Made by a program: the position numbers and the translations under genes. The notes beneath the pieces were generated by a model, which worked only from the letters and a program-made list of their open reading frames with translations, did no database searches and was not told the origin of the DNA. From DASROJ01 sp035646975 (GTDB taxonomy: Bacteria; Acidobacteriota; Polarisedimenticolia; JACPZX01; DASXTC01): a stretch of DNA of 64,000 bases. This document shows, one piece after another, positions 44,567-54,211 of this stretch (position 1 is its first letter; each line of letters starts with the position of its first letter). The stretch spans positions 1 to 64,000 of the forward strand of contig DASROJ010000117.1 of NCBI GenBank assembly GCA_035646975.1, in the 5' to 3' direction.

Positions 44567-47500
44567 CGAACACCTCCCTGAGCGGCCTCGCCGGCCCGGG
44601 CGGGTCGCGAGGGGATCTCGTCAATTGTCGTCATCCCACCAAAGTCGAGTGTCGTCTCGCCCATCAGGCGCTGGGCCTTTCCTTCGAGCTCCTGACCAAT
44701 CAGCCGGTTCAGCAACGAGGCATACTCCGCCCCCGCCTGCGGGTTCTCCAGGATCTCGCTGAGGCAGGCACCCGCCTCCTGAACCCGGCCACATCTTTCC
44801 AGCACCCAGGCCTTTCGGAGCGAAGCCGGATCACGCGAGAGAATGTCGGCAGCGCGCGCATAATCGCCCCGCGCGATCGCTTCTGCGACGCCCGGGCGTT
44901 CCTCGGTCGCGCGGGCCGCCGGCGATCGAAGCACCTCGCGATGAAGCCGGTCGAGAAACGCGTCGCGGTTCACCGCGACGCTCTCGGCACGAATGAGCAG
45001 GCCCGCGGCCGTTGAACCGTCTCCCATCCGAAGGGCCAGCTCGCGACGCCCCAGGAGCAGCTCGAGATCGGAGCTCGCCTCAGGGCTGGCCAGCGCGGTG
45101 TCGAGCGCCCTTGCGGCTCCTGGCAGATCCCCCGATGTCATGAGCGCCTCGGCCATGACGCGGGCGGCGGAGGCGAACGACGGCCGTCGTTCGAGAATGT
45201 CCTTTGCCAGCGCCACGACGCTGTCGGAGCACGCGGCGTCGAGCTTCAGGGCTTCGGACAAATCCCTCGACGCGCCTTCCAGATCCTGCAGCTTCACGCT
45301 GGCCGCCGCCCTTCCCAGACGCGCCACAGCGCTCGAGGGGTTGGACGCCACCAGGGAGTCGAGCTCGCCCCGGACCTCGGCGGCCAGCTCGACGGATGCG
45401 TTCAACGTCCGCCGGGCCGCATCGACCGTCTCGTTCACCTCGCCGAGACTGCGACAGGCGCGGGTACGGGCCAGGTGGACGGCGCCCGGCACTTCCCTGC
45501 CGGATGCGCAAAGACGCCGCAGCCCTTCGAGCGCCCCGGCGCCGCGGATTCCGCCGAGGCTCGCCGCTTTCTGATACGCCTCGGCCGCCGGCACCAGTTT
45601 GCCTTCTGCTTCGTAAATCGCGCCGCGAGCCATGTTGGCCTCGGGTTCGTCCGGGTAATCTCTCTGAATCTCCGCCAATGGCCTGGCGATGAGACCCGCC
45701 AGGGCGGCATCGAGCTTGTGCGCGCGCACGAAGCACGCGCAGGCGCGGGCCGCCCAGCGACGCGCGAGGTAGGCGCGGCCGAGCTCGACCTGCGCACGGC
45801 CGCACGCGGGATGCCGGCTGGCGATGGTCTCGAGGTGCGTCAGGATCCAGGCCAGTTGATCGGACTCGGCGACGATGTGCCTGCTGAGCGCCTCGGCCGC
45901 GCCCACGGGGTCACCCGTCTCCAGCAGGATCTGCGAACGAGCGAAATCGATTGACGGCTCGTCGGGAAACCTGCGCTGGGTGCGCTCGAGGTCCTTTAGG
46001 ACCATCGGACCCAGCTCGGACTTGATCGACCACGAGGTCAGCAGGGCCGCGATTCCCTCACTCACACGTCCTTCGTTGATCAGCAGCCGGCCCAGCGCCA
46101 GGTGCGCCGTCTCGAGCCCCATGTCGACCTGGATGATTTGCTGGAGCCGCTCGATCACTTCGGGCGCGAGCGCCGGATCGCGCTTCACCGAGGCCGCGTA
46201 GGCACGTGTCGCTTCGGCGGGTTTTCCCGAGCGCGCCAGGGCGTCTCCGTAGGTCAGTGTGAGCGGGGCGGATGCGGCATCCTCCCGGCCGGACAGCCCG
46301 GCCCGGGCGATCTCCAGGGCGCGCCCGAACTGACCCGAAGCCACGCAGATCCCGGCCAGGCCCGTGCTCAGGGCGATGTTCTTCGGATCCGAACGCAGGG
46401 CCGCCGTGAACTTCTCGACCAGACGCGAGGCCGCGGCGGCCGGCAGGGCGCCCAGCCCCCGCAGACTCTCGGTGGCCAGGACAAGGTCTCCGGCATCCAG
46501 CAGCGCTTCCGCCATCACGGCGCGATCCTGTCCGGTCCGATCACCGGATGAATCCTTCGCCAGGGCCCTGATGGCCGCGTGCGCCACCTCGCTGGTCTCC
46601 GGGGCGAGCGCGACGGCCTTTCGGAATCGTTCCACAGCTTCGGTCAACTCCCCGGCGCGCCCGGCCGCCTCGCCCAGGCCGAAGATCACCTCAGGCTGCT
46701 CGGACCAGCGCGGCAGCCGGGAGGAGATGTGCGATGCGACCTTGCGAAAGAGATCCGCGGACGCTCCCGCGCACAGGACGACGAGCCGAAGGATGGCCGG
46801 GTCTGCGGGTTTGCTCTTCTCGAGCAGTCCCACGAGGTGGCCCCATGCGGTGACGGGGTCGTTTGCCTGGAGGCTCGCCTCGGCCGCGGCCAGCTGAAGG
46901 GTCTCGTCGTCAGGCGACGTCATGATCATCGGCTTGAGGCGCGTCAGCACATCCCGGGCCTGCTCGGGTCCCAGTCGCAGGCGGTGCCGCAGAAAGGGGA
47001 CGGCGCCCTTGAGATCGCCCGATTCGACGCACACCTCTTCGAGCAGGTCGCGGGCCGCCTTGTTGGTCGGGTCGGCGGCCAGCACCGCTTGAAGGCGCGT
47101 GGCGATGGCGGCGCCCGATGCGGGGTCGACTCGTCTCAAGGCTCGATAGGTGTCGAGGCACTTGTCGACACGCCCCTCCTTCAGGTGGAAGTCAGCGAGG
47201 ATCTGATAGGCGCGTGTCTCGTTCGGAAACGCTTCGATCGCCTGCTCCAGCGCCGCGATGCCCCGTGGCCCGGCGTCGTTTCCCAGGGCAGAGACGGTGG
47301 CGGCGACGGAGCGCTGCACCTTTCCCAGCGCCAGAGCGACCCTGGCGAGCAGCAGCTGGGTCTCCACGGTCTCCTTGCCGGTCGCCGAGGTCTCCTCCAG
47401 CAACTTTTCAATCTCGGCCAGATGGCTCTTCTGGTCGACGAGTCTGCCGCAGACAGCCACGGCAGCATCGATGTTCGCCTCCGCGAGATGCACTTTCACC

Positions 47501-48306
47501 TGCGCCCAGAGAAGATCCTGGTCGTCGGGAGCTGCCGTGAGCATTTCGGCGAGGTAGCGGCTCACCTGCGGGGCGCACCGGGCATCGACCTCCAGAGACT
47601 TGAGATACTCGGCTTGCGCCCGATCGCGGTGGCCCAGACTCTCCAGGAGCTCCGCGTAGATGAGTCGCAGCTGCGTGAGCTTGTAGTGCCGCGCCACGAG
47701 CCCCTTGAGACGCTCGTCGACCAGTGCGAAATCGGCGGGAGCGGCGGTCAGGATTCTTCGGTAGCTCTCGACAGCCTTCTGCCAGTCGTCGATCACCTCG
47801 TACGACAGCGCCGCCAGGTAGAGTGTCGAAAGCGCCGACTTGGGGACCATCGTCCCCTTCTCCAGGAATCGGTTGAGGTTGACCAGGCGACCTTCGAGCA
47901 TCGTCTCGAGGGACTTGCGGTTGATCCGTTCCAGGCACTCCACCGCCGCGTTGTGGTTCCGCCTGGCGACATGCCCCTCGGCCAGAGGCTCGTACAGCGC
48001 CTCGATGTCCGAGAATTGCATGCGTGCCCACCCGATGAACTCGTCCACCCTGCCGACCTGCGATGGATCGGCCTTCAGCAGCGCGCGAAGGGATTCGGCC
48101 GCCTCCTTCGGACGGGAGGAAGACAGCCAGAGCGTCGCCATCTCGAGACGCAGCTCCGGCACCTCACCGAGCCGTCCGATGCCGTCCTTGATGACGGCGA
48201 TGGCCTGGTCGTTCCTTCCCTTGGCGGAGAGCTTCTGCGCCTTGAGAATCACCCGATCCGGGCTGTTCTCGCCGAACAGGTCCTTGAGATCCTTCGTGGT
48301 CAGCAT
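44563..48306 (-). CDS. Giant TPR protein, 1247 residues
   Basis: 1247 residues with TPR-type repeats almost throughout (for example LSAKGRNDQAIAVIKDGIGRL near the N-terminus and AYLARRWAARACACFVRAHKLDAAL about residue 870). There is no signal peptide, membrane helix or enzyme domain, so it is a cytoplasmic scaffold. It probably assembles complexes with its partner TPR protein downstream (overlap of four bases). The C-terminus is a short motif-poor tail with TTLDFGGMTTIDEIPSR. Function cannot be told from sequence. It has a possible promoter about 90 bases upstream. Confidence 0.82.
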   Translation of the reverse strand: MLTTKDLKDLFGENSPDRVILKAQKLSAKGRNDQAIAVIKDGIGRLGEVPELRLEMATLWLSSSRPKEAAESLRALLKADPSQVGRVDEFIGWARMQFSDIEALYEPLAEGHVARRNHNAAVECLERINRKSLETMLEGRLVNLNRFLEKGTMVPKSALSTLYLAALSYEVIDDWQKAVESYRRILTAAPADFALVDERLKGLVARHYKLTQLRLIYAELLESLGHRDRAQAEYLKSLEVDARCAPQVSRYLAEMLTAAPDDQDLLWAQVKVHLAEANIDAAVAVCGRLVDQKSHLAEIEKLLEETSATGKETVETQLLLARVALALGKVQRSVAATVSALGNDAGPRGIAALEQAIEAFPNETRAYQILADFHLKEGRVDKCLDTYRALRRVDPASGAAIATRLQAVLAADPTNKAARDLLEEVCVESGDLKGAVPFLRHRLRLGPEQARDVLTRLKPMIMTSPDDETLQLAAAEASLQANDPVTAWGHLVGLLEKSKPADPAILRLVVLCAGASADLFRKVASHISSRLPRWSEQPEVIFGLGEAAGRAGELTEAVERFRKAVALAPETSEVAHAAIRALAKDSSGDRTGQDRAVMAEALLDAGDLVLATESLRGLGALPAAAASRLVEKFTAALRSDPKNIALSTGLAGICVASGQFGRALEIARAGLSGREDAASAPLTLTYGDALARSGKPAEATRAYAASVKRDPALAPEVIERLQQIIQVDMGLETAHLALGRLLINEGRVSEGIAALLTSWSIKSELGPMVLKDLERTQRRFPDEPSIDFARSQILLETGDPVGAAEALSRHIVAESDQLAWILTHLETIASRHPACGRAQVELGRAYLARRWAARACACFVRAHKLDAALAGLIARPLAEIQRDYPDEPEANMARGAIYEAEGKLVPAAEAYQKAASLGGIRGAGALEGLRRLCASGREVPGAVHLARTRACRSLGEVNETVDAARRTLNASVELAAEVRGELDSLVASNPSSAVARLGRAAASVKLQDLEGASRDLSEALKLDAACSDSVVALAKDILERRPSFASAARVMAEALMTSGDLPGAARALDTALASPEASSDLELLLGRRELALRMGDGSTAAGLLIRAESVAVNRDAFLDRLHREVLRSPAARATEERPGVAEAIARGDYARAADILSRDPASLRKAWVLERCGRVQEAGACLSEILENPQAGAEYASLLNRLIGQELEGKAQRLMGETTLDFGGMTTIDEIPSRPARAGEAAQGGVR

Positions 48307-48388
48307 TCCAAGACCTCAGGAAAATGCCCCGCCACACAAGCGTTTTCAGGCGGAGGATCGCGCCGCGAGCGAACCAGCAGACCGGGCG

Positions 48389-48417
48389 AATATTGTGTGC
48401 GAGATGGGTGAATTCAA
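48389..48417 (-). promoter_or_regulatory. Possible promoter of the TPR operon
   Basis: On the minus strand TTGAAT, 17 bases, AATATT. A -10 of CAATAT at 16 bases is an alternative reading. It lies about 80-110 bases before the giant TPR gene and just after the ntrX stop (48440), in the 133-base gap. Confidence 0.4.
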
Positions 48418-48439
48418 GGAGGCGCAGGGGGGGTGAAGC

Positions 48440-49846
48440 CTACTCTCCGCGATCCGGGGTGAGGCCGTAGGCCTTCAGTTTCCGGTGCAGGTGGGTGCGC
48501 TCGAGACCGAGGGCCAGGGCGGCTCGGCTGACGTTGTTGCCGCATTCCTGCAGCTTGCGGGCGATGAAGAGCCTCTCGAACCGCTCGCGTCCTTCTTTGA
48601 GGGTGGCGCTGGTCGTCAGCTCGGCAAAAGCGTCATCGCCTGCCCTTCCCGGGCGCCCGCCCGGCGGGAGGGTGTCACCGGCCAGCTCCGGGGGCAGGTC
48701 GCTTTTCTCGAAGCGGTCGCGAGGTGCCATGATGACCAGCCGCTCGATGATGTTGCGCAGCTCACGCACGTTTCCCGGCCAGGCATAGGCCATCATCGCG
48801 GACAGCGCATCGTCGGTCAGCCGGGCAGGCGGCCTGCCGTACTCCGCGGCCAGCTCGGCCATGAAATGACGCGCAAGCTGCGGGATGTCCTCCGTGCGTT
48901 CGCGCAGGGGCGGCACGGTGAGCGGGATGACATTGAGCCTGAAGTAGAGGTCCTCCCGAAACGCGTTCTTTCTTATCTCCTCGGTGAGGTCCTTGTTGGT
49001 GGCGGCCAGCACGCGCACGTCCACCTTCTGGGAGGTGGCCCCGCCCACCGGCTCGAAGGTCTGCTCCTGAAGGGCGCGCAGCACCTTGGACTGTGTCTTG
49101 AGGCTCATGTCACCGATCTCGTCGAGGAACAGCGTGCCGCCGTCGGCGAGCTCGAACTTCCCCTTCTTGTTCTCCACCGCCCCGGTGAACGACCCTTTCA
49201 GGTGCCCGAACAGCTCGCTTTCGATCAGCTCCTCGGGAATGGCGGCGCAGTTCATCTCGATGAATGGCTCATCCGCGCGAAGACTCAGCGCATGGACCAT
49301 TCTCGCGACCAGCTCCTTGCCGGTACCGTTCTCTCCGAAAATCATCACGCGCCCGTTGGTCGGGGCTGCCATCCGGATCTGCTCGCGCAGCTTGACGATG
49401 GAAGGGGCGTCTCCGAGGAGCTGGCGCGCGCCCTTGTCCGCCAGCGCGACGCGCAGCGCCCTGTTCCGCTCCTCGAGGCGGCGTTGCTTGAGCGCGTTAC
49501 GGACGGAGACCGTGACCTTTTCGATGCTGAGCGGCTTCTCGATGAAGTCGAATGCGCCGAGCCGGGTGGCCTTCACCGCCATCTCGATGTTCGCGTGCCC
49601 CGAGATAATGATGACCGGGACCTCGCTGCCTTCGGCGCGCAGCTCCTGCAGCACCTCGAGCCCGTCCTTCCTCGGCAGCCAGACATCGAGCAGGACGAGC
49701 TGGAACCCTCCGTCACGCAGTCGTGCAAGCGCCTTTTCACCCGTGTCCACCGCCTCGACGTCGTACCCTTCGTCGGCGAGCACCTGGGTCAGGGACGAGC
49801 GTATCCCCGCTTCGTCATCCACCAGAAGAATGCGCCCGGAAGACAT
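48440..49846 (-). CDS. ntrX: Sigma-54 response regulator, NtrX-like
   Basis: 468 residues from the ATG at 49846. Receiver domain (1-120) with acidic pair D10-D11 and the phospho-acceptor D54. A central AAA+ sigma-54 activator domain (about 140-370) carries Walker A GENGTGKE and a sigma-54-contact loop reading GSFTGA instead of GAFTGA. A C-terminal Fis-type HTH (NVSRAALALGLERTHLHRKLKAYGL) closes the protein. It follows a NtrY-type kinase, so it is probably the NtrX partner. 174 bases without a gene separate it from ntrY; I see only weak degenerate repeats there. Confidence 0.9.
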   Translation of the reverse strand: MSSGRILLVDDEAGIRSSLTQVLADEGYDVEAVDTGEKALARLRDGGFQLVLLDVWLPRKDGLEVLQELRAEGSEVPVIIISGHANIEMAVKATRLGAFDFIEKPLSIEKVTVSVRNALKQRRLEERNRALRVALADKGARQLLGDAPSIVKLREQIRMAAPTNGRVMIFGENGTGKELVARMVHALSLRADEPFIEMNCAAIPEELIESELFGHLKGSFTGAVENKKGKFELADGGTLFLDEIGDMSLKTQSKVLRALQEQTFEPVGGATSQKVDVRVLAATNKDLTEEIRKNAFREDLYFRLNVIPLTVPPLRERTEDIPQLARHFMAELAAEYGRPPARLTDDALSAMMAYAWPGNVRELRNIIERLVIMAPRDRFEKSDLPPELAGDTLPPGGRPGRAGDDAFAELTTSATLKEGRERFERLFIARKLQECGNNVSRAALALGLERTHLHRKLKAYGLTPDRGE

Positions 49847-50020
49847 CCTGTCATTCACCTCGCGCCGATCGCGCCGGAGCGTCCAGCGCGCCGACGACCC
49901 GATCCGGGGAGACCGCTCCCCGCAATCCCGTGACACGCCCCACTCTCAACTCCCGCCGCACCCTCAATGCCCGCATGGCCCGCATCGCCCCCGCTGACGC
50001 GCTCGCCGGCGACCCGCCCC

Positions 50021-52219
50021 TCATGCCGCCGGCAGCTCGATGATGAAGCGCGTCCCTCTGGGCCGGTTGTCCTCCACCCGGATGTAACCGTGGTGATCGG
50101 AGATGATCCGGTTGACGATGGCCAGGCCAAGCCCGGTGCCGCGTTTCTTGGTGGAGAAGTATGGCAGGAACAGCTTCTCCTTGTCCTCCGGCCGGATTCC
50201 GGGGCCGTCGTCGGCCACTTCGACACGCATCATCTGGAGCGGGGCAAGATAGCTTGTCGCGATGGCGATCTCCCCCTTGCTTCCCATCGCTTCGAGCGCA
50301 TTGTCGATCAGATTCACGAAGACCCGCTTCATCTGCTCGGGGTCGAGGCGCACGCTGGGCAGCGCATCGTCATAGTTTCGCTCGAACTGGACATCCTGGT
50401 ACGCCCCCTGGTAGAGCCCCAGAGCCGAGTCGATGATTTCGTGAAGGTCGGCGGGGCCGGGATTGGCGGCCGGCATTCTCGCGAAACCCGAAAACTCGTC
50501 GACGAGAGTCTTCAGGGTCTTGACTTCCTTGACGATGATGGTGGCGCCCTCCTTCACCACCTCGCCGAGGTCGGGCGCGCCTTCCTTCCACTTCTTGAGC
50601 ATCCGCTGCGCCGAAAGTTGTATCGGCGTGAGCGGGTTCTTGATCTCGTGAGCGATGCGGCGCGCCACCTCCCGCCACGCCGCCACCTTCTGCGCCTTGA
50701 TGAGCGATGTGATGTCCTCCACCACGATCAACAGGCCATGACCGGCCCCGCCGCTCATCTCCAGGGGCGAGAAAACCGCCGCGAGCGACAGCGGCTGGCC
50801 TCCGATGCTGACATGGAATTCGCGCGAAAGGCTGGCCCCCGGGCTGGCCAGCAGCCGAGGGATGAGCGTGGTGATCTCGGCGAGGCTCTCGCGTCCCAGC
50901 AGCTCGTGGTAGAAGAGCCCGCGCACGTCCTGCGACGACTCGATGCGAAGGATGCGCCGCGCCGCCCGGTTGATCGTCGTGGCACGCCCATCCTGGTCGA
51001 GCGAGATGACGCCGGTGGGAATGCTCTCGAGCACGGTCTCGATGTAACGGCGGCGCTCTTCGAGCTCGAGGTTTCGCTCCTGGAGCTCGAGGTTGGAGGA
51101 CTCAATCGCCTGACGGCTCCCCTTCAACTCCCGCGTCATGGTGTTGAAGGACCGGACGAGAATTCCCAGCTCGTCGCCGGCATCGAGTCCAATCTGGTAC
51201 TCGAGATTGCCCGATGACACCTCGCGCGTCCCCTCGGCGAGCATCTGAATCGGCACGGTGATTCCCCGCGCCAGGTAAAGCCCGACCCAGGTCGCGGAAA
51301 AGAGGATGAGCAGGGCGATCAGGCCGAACCCGAGGACGTAGACACGCTTGATGTTGCTCTTCTGGAGCTTGAGCTGGCGATAGTTGTCGACGTTGCGTGC
51401 GATCTCGGACGTCATCGCGGCGGTCTCCTTGCCGACGTACGAGCCGGCCACCGCCACCCCGATCACCTCGTGCCGCTGCGACGCGAAGAGCGGAACGCCC
51501 GATCGCACCAGCTGGCCCGAGCCGAGCCCATCCTGCCAGGAAAAGGTGCCCCCTTTCAGGCCTTCGGCGAGCACCTCTTCGGGTATCGGCTTGAGGTCGC
51601 CGACAGGCATCCGGGGATTGGCGACCGTGAGCGGCTCCTCTCCCCTGAAGTACACCGACACCAGGTCGAGATGCCTCATCTGCAACGCGGCGTCCATGCC
51701 GCGCAACAGCTCGGATCGGCCGCCTTCGGGCAGCCGGTGCTGAGTCAGGTCGGCGGCGATGTCGCCCGCGAACCGCTCGCAGCGCTTTTTCTGGTCACTG
51801 TAGTAGACATCGACGACGGCCCGGGAATCCTCGCTGATCTTGTCCACATCCGTCGAGAACCACCGTTCGATCGATCGGTCGATGATGCTCACCGCGGTCG
51901 TGAACAGGAGGACCGATGGCACCAGGCAGAGTCCGAGAAAGGTGAACACCAGCTTGGTTCGGAAACGCGAGCCGAGGATGTTCCGGTGACGTTCGAGCAG
52001 CAGCTTGATGAGGTTCCTGACCAGCATCATCAGCAGCGCCAGGATCAGCAGAACGTTCACGATCCCGAGGAAGGAAAACAGGATCGTGTTGGTGACCCAC
52101 TGCCAGGAGTACTGGTCGGTTCTTTGCAGGAACGTGTAGATGGCGGTGAGAAGCAGAACCAGGGCCAGGATGCCGAACAGGATGAGCCGGTCGGTCTTTA
52201 CCCGTCGATCAACGGGCAC
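50021..52219 (-). CDS. ntrY: NtrY-like sensor histidine kinase
   Basis: 732 residues. Three membrane helices (about 10-30, 45-70, 88-112) are followed by an extracytoplasmic sensory domain of about 170 residues and a fourth helix (about 293-315). HAMP (316-368) and PAS (385-500) come next. The HisKA H-box has H524 (RIAHEIKNPLTP) and the ATPase domain has NLIDNALEA, DDGPGI and GTGLGLAIV. Nitrogen/redox-type sensor (NtrY family) that phosphorylates NtrX. It overlaps the DUF4390 gene by 11 bases, as is common for NtrY operons. Confidence 0.92.
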   Translation of the reverse strand: MPVDRRVKTDRLILFGILALVLLLTAIYTFLQRTDQYSWQWVTNTILFSFLGIVNVLLILALLMMLVRNLIKLLLERHRNILGSRFRTKLVFTFLGLCLVPSVLLFTTAVSIIDRSIERWFSTDVDKISEDSRAVVDVYYSDQKKRCERFAGDIAADLTQHRLPEGGRSELLRGMDAALQMRHLDLVSVYFRGEEPLTVANPRMPVGDLKPIPEEVLAEGLKGGTFSWQDGLGSGQLVRSGVPLFASQRHEVIGVAVAGSYVGKETAAMTSEIARNVDNYRQLKLQKSNIKRVYVLGFGLIALLILFSATWVGLYLARGITVPIQMLAEGTREVSSGNLEYQIGLDAGDELGILVRSFNTMTRELKGSRQAIESSNLELQERNLELEERRRYIETVLESIPTGVISLDQDGRATTINRAARRILRIESSQDVRGLFYHELLGRESLAEITTLIPRLLASPGASLSREFHVSIGGQPLSLAAVFSPLEMSGGAGHGLLIVVEDITSLIKAQKVAAWREVARRIAHEIKNPLTPIQLSAQRMLKKWKEGAPDLGEVVKEGATIIVKEVKTLKTLVDEFSGFARMPAANPGPADLHEIIDSALGLYQGAYQDVQFERNYDDALPSVRLDPEQMKRVFVNLIDNALEAMGSKGEIAIATSYLAPLQMMRVEVADDGPGIRPEDKEKLFLPYFSTKKRGTGLGLAIVNRIISDHHGYIRVEDNRPRGTRFIIELPAA

Positions 52220-52805
52220 GGAGAGTCCCGTCCGCCGGAAGGCTCAGCCTGACCTTCTCCCACCCTGTTTCCACGTCCCAGGGGATGAAGAACAGGATGA
52301 ACCTCTTCTGGAGCCGTGACTTCACCCGGATGTACAGCGAGTCGTTTTCGACTCCACCCAGGATGGTCGGGTCGGCGAGGCGGACGTGCTCGAGGTTTGT
52401 CATCCATCGCATCATCTCGGCTTCGTTGATCGCGACGGAGGACTCCGTCACTTCGTCGTTCACCCTCTTCGACAGGCTGTACTGATGGGTCAGCGTGTCG
52501 TAGGTGACCGTCGTGGTGACTGTTTTTCGAAGCAGGACCTTGTCGAACCAGAGGGGCCGCCGGTTCGCCACTTCGAGGAAGTAGGTGAACGTGACAGGAA
52601 GCCCGGTGCCGATCTTCTCCCGGATCTCCTCGCTGAACGCGTTGTTGAGCGCGAACGAGGCGTAGACGTCGTGGTCGGTGGCGCTCGTCCTGAGCGATGC
52701 CACCGAGGCGTCGGCCAGCAGCTTCGAGGAAACGGGAACCGCGAGAACGGTGGCGCCGGCAGACAAACAGACGATCAAGAAGAGGATGACGCCGAGTCGC
52801 CGCAA
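52209..52805 (-). CDS. DUF4390 exported protein
   Basis: 198 residues with a signal peptide (1-22, VILFLIVCLSAGATVLA). The rest is beta-rich and matches the DUF4390 pattern: SFALNNAFSEEIREKIGTGLPVTFTYFLEV, LSKRVNDE, and the late FILFFIPWDVETGWEK. It is usually found in front of ntrY, as here, where it may be a periplasmic accessory of the sensor. Its reaction is unknown. It is the first gene of the DUF4390-ntrY-ntrX unit. Confidence 0.85.
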   Translation of the reverse strand: MRRLGVILFLIVCLSAGATVLAVPVSSKLLADASVASLRTSATDHDVYASFALNNAFSEEIREKIGTGLPVTFTYFLEVANRRPLWFDKVLLRKTVTTTVTYDTLTHQYSLSKRVNDEVTESSVAINEAEMMRWMTNLEHVRLADPTILGGVENDSLYIRVKSRLQKRFILFFIPWDVETGWEKVRLSLPADGTLRAR

Positions 52806-52886
52806 GCCTGCTGCCTCCGCATGTACGGCCAGCCGGCCGGATGGATCGAGGACGCGGGGAGGTCTCCCCTCGCGCTTCGACGGCTC

Positions 52887-52915
52887 ATTCTAGCAAAGGA
52901 GCGGCCGGTGTTCCA
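52887..52915 (-). promoter_or_regulatory. Possible promoter for DUF4390-ntrY-ntrX
   Basis: On the minus strand TGGAAC, 17 bases, TAGAAT. The -10 is good; the -35 is weak as a sigma-70 site and resembles an ECF-type GGAAC instead. The rest of the 135-base gap is plain. Confidence 0.35.
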
Positions 52916-52940
52916 TGCGGACATGACAAATGCAGTTGAT

Positions 52941-53888
52941 TCAGTAGGATGCCGCCCCACGCGCGATTTCGGGCTGGCCCGACGCGGCAAGCGCGGCCGG
53001 AGCTTCCACACCGTGCGTGGCGGGGACGCGTGTGGTGACGACCCAGGCGTCCCGGTTGGCCATCAGCTCGATGAGCAGGCGCGAGTTCATCTCGTGGCCG
53101 GCCCGGTGAGCCACGACGTGGCCGATGATCGGGTGTCCCATCAGCGCCAGATCGCCGACCAGGTCGAGCGCCTTGTGCCGGACGAACTCGTCGTGGAACC
53201 GGAGACTGTTGAGCGGACCGGTGTCCCCCACCACGACGGCGTTGGCAAGCGAGCCGCCCAGGGCAAGACCGCGTTGCCTGAGCATCTGAACATCCTTGAG
53301 CAGGCAGAAGGTGCGCGCCGGGGCCAGCTCGTTGACGAACGTGCGCTCGTCGATGCTGCGCGAAAGACTCTGTCGCCCGATGGCCGGATGGGCGAAATCG
53401 ATCGTGTAGGTGATACGGAAATGATCGGCCGGATAGATGGTGACCTCTCGATCACCGTCCATCACGCTGACGGCCCGGGTCATCCTGATGACCCGTCGCG
53501 GAACTCCGAGGTCCCTCAGACCGGCTTCCTTGATAAGATAGACGAACGGGGCGGCGCTGCCGTCCATGATCGGCACTTCGGCGTCCGAGAGCTGCACGAT
53601 GGCATTGTCCACACCGAGGCCACGAAACGCGGCCATCAGGTGCTCCACCGTGGAGATGCTGAACCCGTTTCCCGACAGCGTGGTGGCGTGGTCGGCGCGG
53701 GAAATCCGGGCCGTGCCCTCGGGCCCCATCGTGATGGAGGCGTCGTCGTGCTCGGTGCGAAGGTCGGTTCGAACGAACCGGATGCCCGAATCGGCAGCCG
53801 CCGGAAGCACCTGCATGCGGATCTTCCGCCCGGTGTGCAGCCCGACCCCGACCACATCGATGCGCGTTTTGAGCGTGCGTTGTGTCAA
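52941..53888 (-). CDS. lpxC: UDP-3-O-acyl-N-acetylglucosamine deacetylase (TTG start)
   Basis: LpxC removes the acetyl group in the committed step of lipid A. 315 residues with zinc ligands visible as H in STVEHLMAA, and H...D in FVRHKALDLVGDLAL, with the catalytic histidine in RAGHEMN. The family N-terminus QRTLKTRIDVVGVGLHTG follows a TTG start at 53888 with AAGGAA upstream. There is no in-frame ATG that fits. Together with lpxD, fabZ and lpxA this makes the first three committed lipid A enzymes of the window. Confidence 0.94.
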   Translation of the reverse strand: MTQRTLKTRIDVVGVGLHTGRKIRMQVLPAAADSGIRFVRTDLRTEHDDASITMGPEGTARISRADHATTLSGNGFSISTVEHLMAAFRGLGVDNAIVQLSDAEVPIMDGSAAPFVYLIKEAGLRDLGVPRRVIRMTRAVSVMDGDREVTIYPADHFRITYTIDFAHPAIGRQSLSRSIDERTFVNELAPARTFCLLKDVQMLRQRGLALGGSLANAVVVGDTGPLNSLRFHDEFVRHKALDLVGDLALMGHPIIGHVVAHRAGHEMNSRLLIELMANRDAWVVTTRVPATHGVEAPAALAASGQPEIARGAASY

Positions 53889-54211
53889 CTGGAGGTTCCT
53901 TGGCTGTATGTGAGGTGTTGTCCGCTCTCGAATCAGGCGATCCTGGGACTTGACGCTTCGTGCGGTATGTACCTAAGCAGGATGCGTGCCACCATCGCCA
54001 TAATAGGCAGATGACAGTAAACCTTATGCTATGAGTAGCTTAACGGTTTGGGGCTTACCCCGAGGGTCAAGAAACTGCAATTGACTGTGCCGTTCATGCA
54101 ACAAGTTGTGTGTCGATACCGCCACAGTTGACACCCGGGGGCGCGGTGGTAACATGCGCCGAATCGCCGGCTTGCCCTCGCAGATTTCTCCCCAGATTCA
54201 CGGTGCGATGA
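53889..54211. other. AT-rich divergent intergenic region between lpxC and a TPR gene
   Basis: This 323-base stretch is the longest gap of the window. The part at about 53990-54120 is AT-rich, unlike the neighbours. It holds the TPR promoter (54128-54155) and, for lpxC on the minus strand, only a possible TATTAT -10 at 54005-54000 with no clear -35. I see no RNA gene, terminator or coding frame that can be supported. Confidence 0.5.
54128..54155 (+). promoter_or_regulatory. Promoter of the TPR gene
   Basis: TTGACA (perfect), 16 bases, TAACAT (four of six). Predicted start near 54162, 50 bases before the ATG at 54212. It may also serve the downstream GAF-like, EamA and CNNM genes. Confidence 0.55.
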
